Assembly (NCBI GenBank): GCA_016302625.1
Contig: JAEDNG010000030.1
Span: forward strand, 1-8,588
DNA length: 8,588 nucleotides
Source of the DNA: Clostridiaceae bacterium
GTDB lineage: Bacteria > Bacillota > Clostridia > Oscillospirales > Acutalibacteraceae
Direction: 5' to 3'
The stretch's first letter is position 1. Every line of letters starts with the position of its first letter. Made by a program: the position numbers and the translations under genes. Under the pieces are notes generated by a model that saw only the letters and a list, made by a program, of their open reading frames with translations, was not told the origin of the DNA and ran no database searches. Below, piece by piece: positions 5,776 through 8,588 of this stretch.

Positions 5776-5790
5776 GGTTTGTTGTATACT
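5761..5790 (+). promoter_or_regulatory. Vegetative promoter candidate for divIC
   Basis: TTGAAA (5761-5766) and TATACT (5785-5790) are separated by 18 bases, ten of twelve positions matching the sigma-A consensus. The -35 lies in the last codons of yabQ. Transcripts would start near 5797, within the hairpin TATCGG/CCGATA at 5791-5812. This would let divIC be expressed in growing cells apart from the sporulation genes upstream. Confidence 0.45.
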
Positions 5791-5850
5791 TATCGGGTAA
5801 AGAATACCGATAGCTTTATTGAGTATGTTTTTCTGTGGAGCGCTGAAATC

Positions 5851-6141
5851 ATGAAGAAAAAGAAGAGAAAGAATAAGAGCATTTTACTGCGGCTTGCTAT
5901 TCTCGGTGTTTGCGTTTATATGATTGCAACTCTGTCAAGTCTTTGGAATACTTTAAGCGAAAGCCGTAAACAGCTCGACGCGCTCAACAGTCAGTATGAA
6001 GCCGAAGCAAATGATATCGAAGAGCTAAAGGCGATGCTGGCGGAGGGCTCTGAGTCTAAAATAATTGAAAAAGCGGCAAGGGAAAGACTCGGCTACGTCT
6101 ATCCGGACGAGCAGGTCTTTATTGACATTTCCGGAAATTAA
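5851..6141 (+). CDS. divIC: Septum formation initiator DivIC (FtsB-like)
   Basis: The 96-residue protein shows the DivIC/FtsB bitopic plan. It has a short basic cytoplasmic tail (MKKKKRKNKS), one membrane helix (about 11-30), a coiled coil outside the membrane (about 33-68), and the conserved end KAARERLGYVYPDEQVF. DivIC forms a complex with DivIB and FtsL that activates septal peptidoglycan synthesis. ATG at 5851 is chosen: the protein then begins like its relatives and has GGAG ten bases upstream. A TTG at 5779 would add 24 residues but has no ribosome site. Position after yabQ and before the S1-domain gene is the same as in Bacillus. Confidence 0.9.
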   Translation: MKKKKRKNKSILLRLAILGVCVYMIATLSSLWNTLSESRKQLDALNSQYEAEANDIEELKAMLAEGSESKIIEKAARERLGYVYPDEQVFIDISGN

Positions 6142-6179
6142 TTTTAATTTTATAAATTTGAGGAGGACGCAAAGCTTTT

Positions 6180-6629
6180 ATGCAGCTTACTATCGGACAG
6201 ATTGTTGAGGGAAAAATTACCGGGATTACCAATTTCGGTGTTTTCGCGGATTTAGGCGAGGGTCAATCGGGAATGGTACATATCTCCGAGGTCGCGCGCA
6301 CCTACGTCAACGACATCAAGGAATTTGTGAAGGTCGGCGACGTTGTTAAAATGAAGGTGCTTAATATCGGGGAGGACGGTAAGATAAGCCTGAGTATCAA
6401 GCGCGCGCTTGAGCAGGAAAAACCGGCAGACTCTAAAGAGCGCAGAGAGAGGCAAGGCTTTCAACAGCCTAAAATCGACGGTTCGTATACATGGATGCCT
6501 AAAAAGGCAGAGCCGCAGAGCTTTGAAGAAATGATGAACCGTTTTAAGCAGACGAGCGACGAAAAGTTTTCGGACTTAAAGCGTAAAAATCCGGACGCCA
6601 GACGTACCAAACGCGGCGCAAACAGATAA
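6180..6629 (+). CDS. yabR: S1-domain RNA-binding protein, YabR family
   Basis: Residues 2-75 are one S1 RNA-binding domain with the classical GQIVEGKITGITNFGVF start, the GMVHISEVA strand (31-39) and LSIKRA near its end. A charged linker follows. A second conserved piece, SFEEMMNRFKQTSDEKFSDL (114-133), is typical of the clostridial version, and the tail is strongly basic (KRKNPDARRTKRGANR). This suggests binding to RNA or ribosomes; the exact target is not known. In Bacillus yabR is directly downstream of divIC. AGGAGG at 6161-6166 lies 13 bases from the ATG, longer than ideal, but no better in-frame start exists. It is followed by a long terminator-like hairpin, not by spoIIE as in Bacillus. 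Confidence 0.88.
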   Translation: MQLTIGQIVEGKITGITNFGVFADLGEGQSGMVHISEVARTYVNDIKEFVKVGDVVKMKVLNIGEDGKISLSIKRALEQEKPADSKERRERQGFQQPKIDGSYTWMPKKAEPQSFEEMMNRFKQTSDEKFSDLKRKNPDARRTKRGANR

Positions 6630-6638
6630 TTAATATTT

Positions 6639-6680
6639 AAGGCGGATATTGCCGTTGGGCGATTTCTGCCTTTTGATTTA
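6639..6680 (+). terminator. Long hairpin between yabR and the fumarase gene
   Basis: AAGGCGGA (6639-6646) pairs with TCTGCCTT (6665-6672), and inside it ATTGCC (6648-6653) pairs with GGCGAT (6658-6663) around loop GTTG. That gives 14 pairs, with two G-T wobbles and a single T-T mismatch, followed by TTGATTTA. It looks like an intrinsic terminator, but the fumarase start lies only 18 bases after the stem, so it may act as an attenuator. Confidence 0.7.
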
Positions 6681-6690
6681 CGGAGAAAAT

Positions 6691-7539
6691 ATGATTAATG
6701 AAATACCGGTTTTTAAAATTACTAAAGCGGTGAGCGAGCTGTGCGTTAAAGCAAACAGGAAATTACCGCCGGATATTGAAAACAGAATTAAAGACGCGGA
6801 AAAATGTGAAACCTGCGGGTTGGCGAAAAGCGTGCTGTACGATTTGCAGAGGAATATCAAGGCGGCGGACGAATATTCTTTGCCCATATGCCAGGATACG
6901 GGAATGGCGGTCGTTTTCCTCGAAATCGGGCAGGACGTGCATTTTACCGGCGGCTCACTGTACGAGGCGGTAAACGAGGGTGTAAGACAGGGGTATGAAA
7001 AGGGACTTCTGCGCAAATCGGTCGTCGGCGACCCGCTTAAAAGGGTGAATACGAACGATAATACCCCCGCGGTCATTCATTCTGTAATTACCGACGGAAA
7101 TTCGGTTAAAATAACGGTGGCGCCTAAAGGATTTGGCAGTGAGAATATGAGCGGAGTAAAAATGCTGACACCTTTTGACGGAAGAGACGGCGTTGTAAAC
7201 GCGGTGCTCGACATTGTGAAAAAAGCCTCCAACAACCCTTGTCCGCCGATGGTCATAGGAGTGGGGATAGGCGGAGATTTCGAGCAGTGCGCACTGCTTT
7301 CTAAAATTGCCCTTTGCAGAAGCACGGACAAGCGCAATCCCGATAAATATTATGCTGAGCTTGAAGATGAGTTGCTTAAAAAGGTAAATCAGCTTGACAT
7401 TGGCCCCCAGGGCTTCGGAGGAAATACAACCGCGCTTGCGGTAAATATCGAGACCGCGCCTACCCATATCGCAGGACTGCCCGTTGCCGTCAATATCGGC
7501 TGTCATGTGACAAGACACGCAAGTACAGAGGTCAGATAA
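6691..7539 (+). CDS. Class I fumarate hydratase (or tartrate dehydratase), alpha subunit
   Basis: The 282-residue protein matches the alpha subunit of the two-subunit iron-sulfur fumarases, which interconvert fumarate and malate using a 4Fe-4S cluster. Key stretches are ICQDTGMAV (66-74, Cys67), VAPKGFGSENMS (143-154), NPCPPMVIGVGIGG (182-195, Cys184), GPQGFGG and THIAGLPVAVNIGCH (258-272, Cys271). Cys67, Cys184 and Cys271 are the best cluster-ligand candidates, by conservation only. Length is normal for the alpha subunit. L-tartrate dehydratase alpha subunits are close relatives and cannot be excluded. The start at 6691 has GGAG six bases before it; the frame extends 14 codons upstream into the hairpin. 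The beta subunit gene, normally next, is missing here. The stop overlaps the next start by one base. Confidence 0.9.
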   Translation: MINEIPVFKITKAVSELCVKANRKLPPDIENRIKDAEKCETCGLAKSVLYDLQRNIKAADEYSLPICQDTGMAVVFLEIGQDVHFTGGSLYEAVNEGVRQGYEKGLLRKSVVGDPLKRVNTNDNTPAVIHSVITDGNSVKITVAPKGFGSENMSGVKMLTPFDGRDGVVNAVLDIVKKASNNPCPPMVIGVGIGGDFEQCALLSKIALCRSTDKRNPDKYYAELEDELLKKVNQLDIGPQGFGGNTTALAVNIETAPTHIAGLPVAVNIGCHVTRHASTEVR

Positions 7540-8588
7540 TGGATAATATTAATTTGATAGCCCCTTGTCTTTTCGGAACCGAGAGCATTGCGGCGGGAGA
7601 ATTCACAAGAATGGGTTTTCAGAATGTCGTCACCGAAAACGGCAGAGTTAAGCTTTCGGGCGATTTTAATATGTTGGCGCGTGCTAATATCTGCTCACGC
7701 TTTGCGGAACGCATTTTAATAAATGTCGGAGAATTTTACGCGTCTACCTTTACCGAACTGTTTGACGGGGTAAAGGGACTTCGCTGGGAAGAATATATCG
7801 GCATGGACGACGCATTTCCCGTAAACGGCTGGAGCATAGACTCACAGCTTCACAGCATACCCGACTGCCAGTCAATTATTAAAAAAGCGATTGTTGAGCG
7901 ATTAAAGCAAAGGTATTCTGTTTCCCGCTTTGCTGAGACGGGTCCCGAATATAAAATAAGGTTTTCAATTCATAAAAACAATGTTACAATGATGATTGAT
8001 ACCTCGGGCGAGGGACTGCACAAGCGCGGCTACAGGCGCAATTCCAACGCCGCGCCGCTTAAAGAGACGCTGGCGGCGTCAATGTGCGATTTGGCGCGGA
8101 TTTATCCCGATACTAAGCTTTTTGACCCGTTCTGCGGCAGCGGAACACTGCCTATCGAGGCGGCGCTTATGGCGACCAAAACCGCACCGGGTCTCCGCCG
8201 CTTTTTTGCCGCAGAGAGATTTGGATTTATACCCGAAAAGGTCTGGCGGGAGGAAAGGACAAGAGCTCAGGATTTAATTCTTCACAACATAGATTTTATG
8301 GCACAGGGATTTGATATTGATAAAAACGCGGTGGAGCTGACCCTCGAAAACGCGAAGAAGGCAGGAGTTTCCAAATATGTTAAGGCTGCAGTTGCCGATA
8401 TAAGAGATTTTACTCCGCCTGAGGAAAGGTGCCTTACGATTACCAATCCACCCTACGGAGAGCGGCTTTTGGACGTTAAGGCTGCTGAGGAGCTGTATAC
8501 CGTAATGGGTAATCGGTTTAAAGAGGGTGGCGGCAGAAAATACTATATTATAAGCCCCCACGACGAATTTGAAAGGTATTTCGGCAGA
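7539..8588 (+). CDS. THUMP-domain RNA methyltransferase, RlmL/YpsC family (3' truncated)
   Basis: An uninterrupted frame of 350 codons starts at the ATG that overlaps the fumarase stop (TAATG) and runs off the window. The N-terminal part (about 1-160) is the ferredoxin-like/THUMP RNA-binding region, beginning LIAPCLFGTES. HKRGYRRNSNAAPLKETLAA (161-180) leads into a Rossmann-fold methyltransferase with the S-adenosylmethionine loop DPFCGSGTLPIEAAL (196-210), GFDIDKNAVE (257-266) and the catalytic motif NPPYGERL (303-310), typical of N2-guanine methylation. E. coli RlmL methylates 23S rRNA G2445; the Gram-positive relatives (COG0116, YpsC) are presumed rRNA enzymes. AGAGG lies seven bases upstream. 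About 370-380 residues are usual, so roughly the last 25 are lacking. Confidence 0.92.
   Translation, partial: MDNINLIAPCLFGTESIAAGEFTRMGFQNVVTENGRVKLSGDFNMLARANICSRFAERILINVGEFYASTFTELFDGVKGLRWEEYIGMDDAFPVNGWSIDSQLHSIPDCQSIIKKAIVERLKQRYSVSRFAETGPEYKIRFSIHKNNVTMMIDTSGEGLHKRGYRRNSNAAPLKETLAASMCDLARIYPDTKLFDPFCGSGTLPIEAALMATKTAPGLRRFFAAERFGFIPEKVWREERTRAQDLILHNIDFMAQGFDIDKNAVELTLENAKKAGVSKYVKAAVADIRDFTPPEERCLTITNPPYGERLLDVKAAEELYTVMGNRFKEGGGRKYYIISPHDEFERYFGR

Noticed and set aside
5779..5850. TTG start adding 24 residues to DivIC
   Set aside because: There is no ribosome site at usable distance, it overlaps the promoter/hairpin, and relatives start at the basic segment before the membrane helix.
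6955..7518. 187-codon open frame antisense to the fumarase gene
   Set aside because: It is a mirror of a well-conserved enzyme gene, with no recognisable motif and no ribosome site.
7996..8561. Open frames of 93 and 95 codons on either strand at the right end
   Set aside because: Both lie inside the continuous methyltransferase frame with its conserved motifs and are shadows of it.

Overview
The window looks like chromosomal core sequence from an endospore-forming Gram-positive of the class Clostridia, probably a gut member of the Oscillospiraceae/Ruminococcaceae type. This is inferred from the YabP/YabQ sporulation genes, strong GGAGG ribosome binding sites, AT-rich vegetative promoters and compact same-strand operons. 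I see no mobile element, tRNA, rRNA or CRISPR array.

Left end (1-1788). The 3' part of a TIM-barrel sugar isomerase/epimerase-like gene is followed by a gene-poor stretch that may be a dispersed repeat. Then comes a minus-strand regulator that fuses an Xre-type DNA-binding domain to an apparently complete desulfoferrodoxin (rubredoxin-like Cys4 site plus His4Cys site). It is divergent from a small coiled-coil/zinc-ribbon protein. The shared 150-bp control region has two good sigma-A-type promoters, and a perfect 9-bp inverted repeat overlaps the regulator's own -35 box. This is the most unusual part of the window.

Middle (1837-6629). This is a version of the yabM-yabO-yabP-yabQ-divIC-yabR cluster known from Bacillus and Clostridia: an MTA/SAH nucleosidase-like gene, a SpoVB/MurJ-type flippase, HU, the S4-domain protein RqcP/YabO, YabP, YabQ, DivIC and an S1-domain protein. 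It joins cell-envelope export, nucleoid structure, ribosome quality control, spore coat/cortex assembly and septum formation. No mazG is present between the flippase and HU, and no spoIIE follows the S1 gene.

Right end (6691-8588). A class I fumarase alpha subunit is followed, with a one-base overlap, by a THUMP/RlmL-type RNA methyltransferase that runs off the window. The usual fumarase beta subunit gene is not there.

A recurring layout feature is a terminator-like hairpin with a short U-tract placed 18-25 bases ahead of the next same-strand start codon. It occurs before the nucleosidase, before rqcP and before the fumarase gene, and suggests tuned read-through rather than clean transcript ends.
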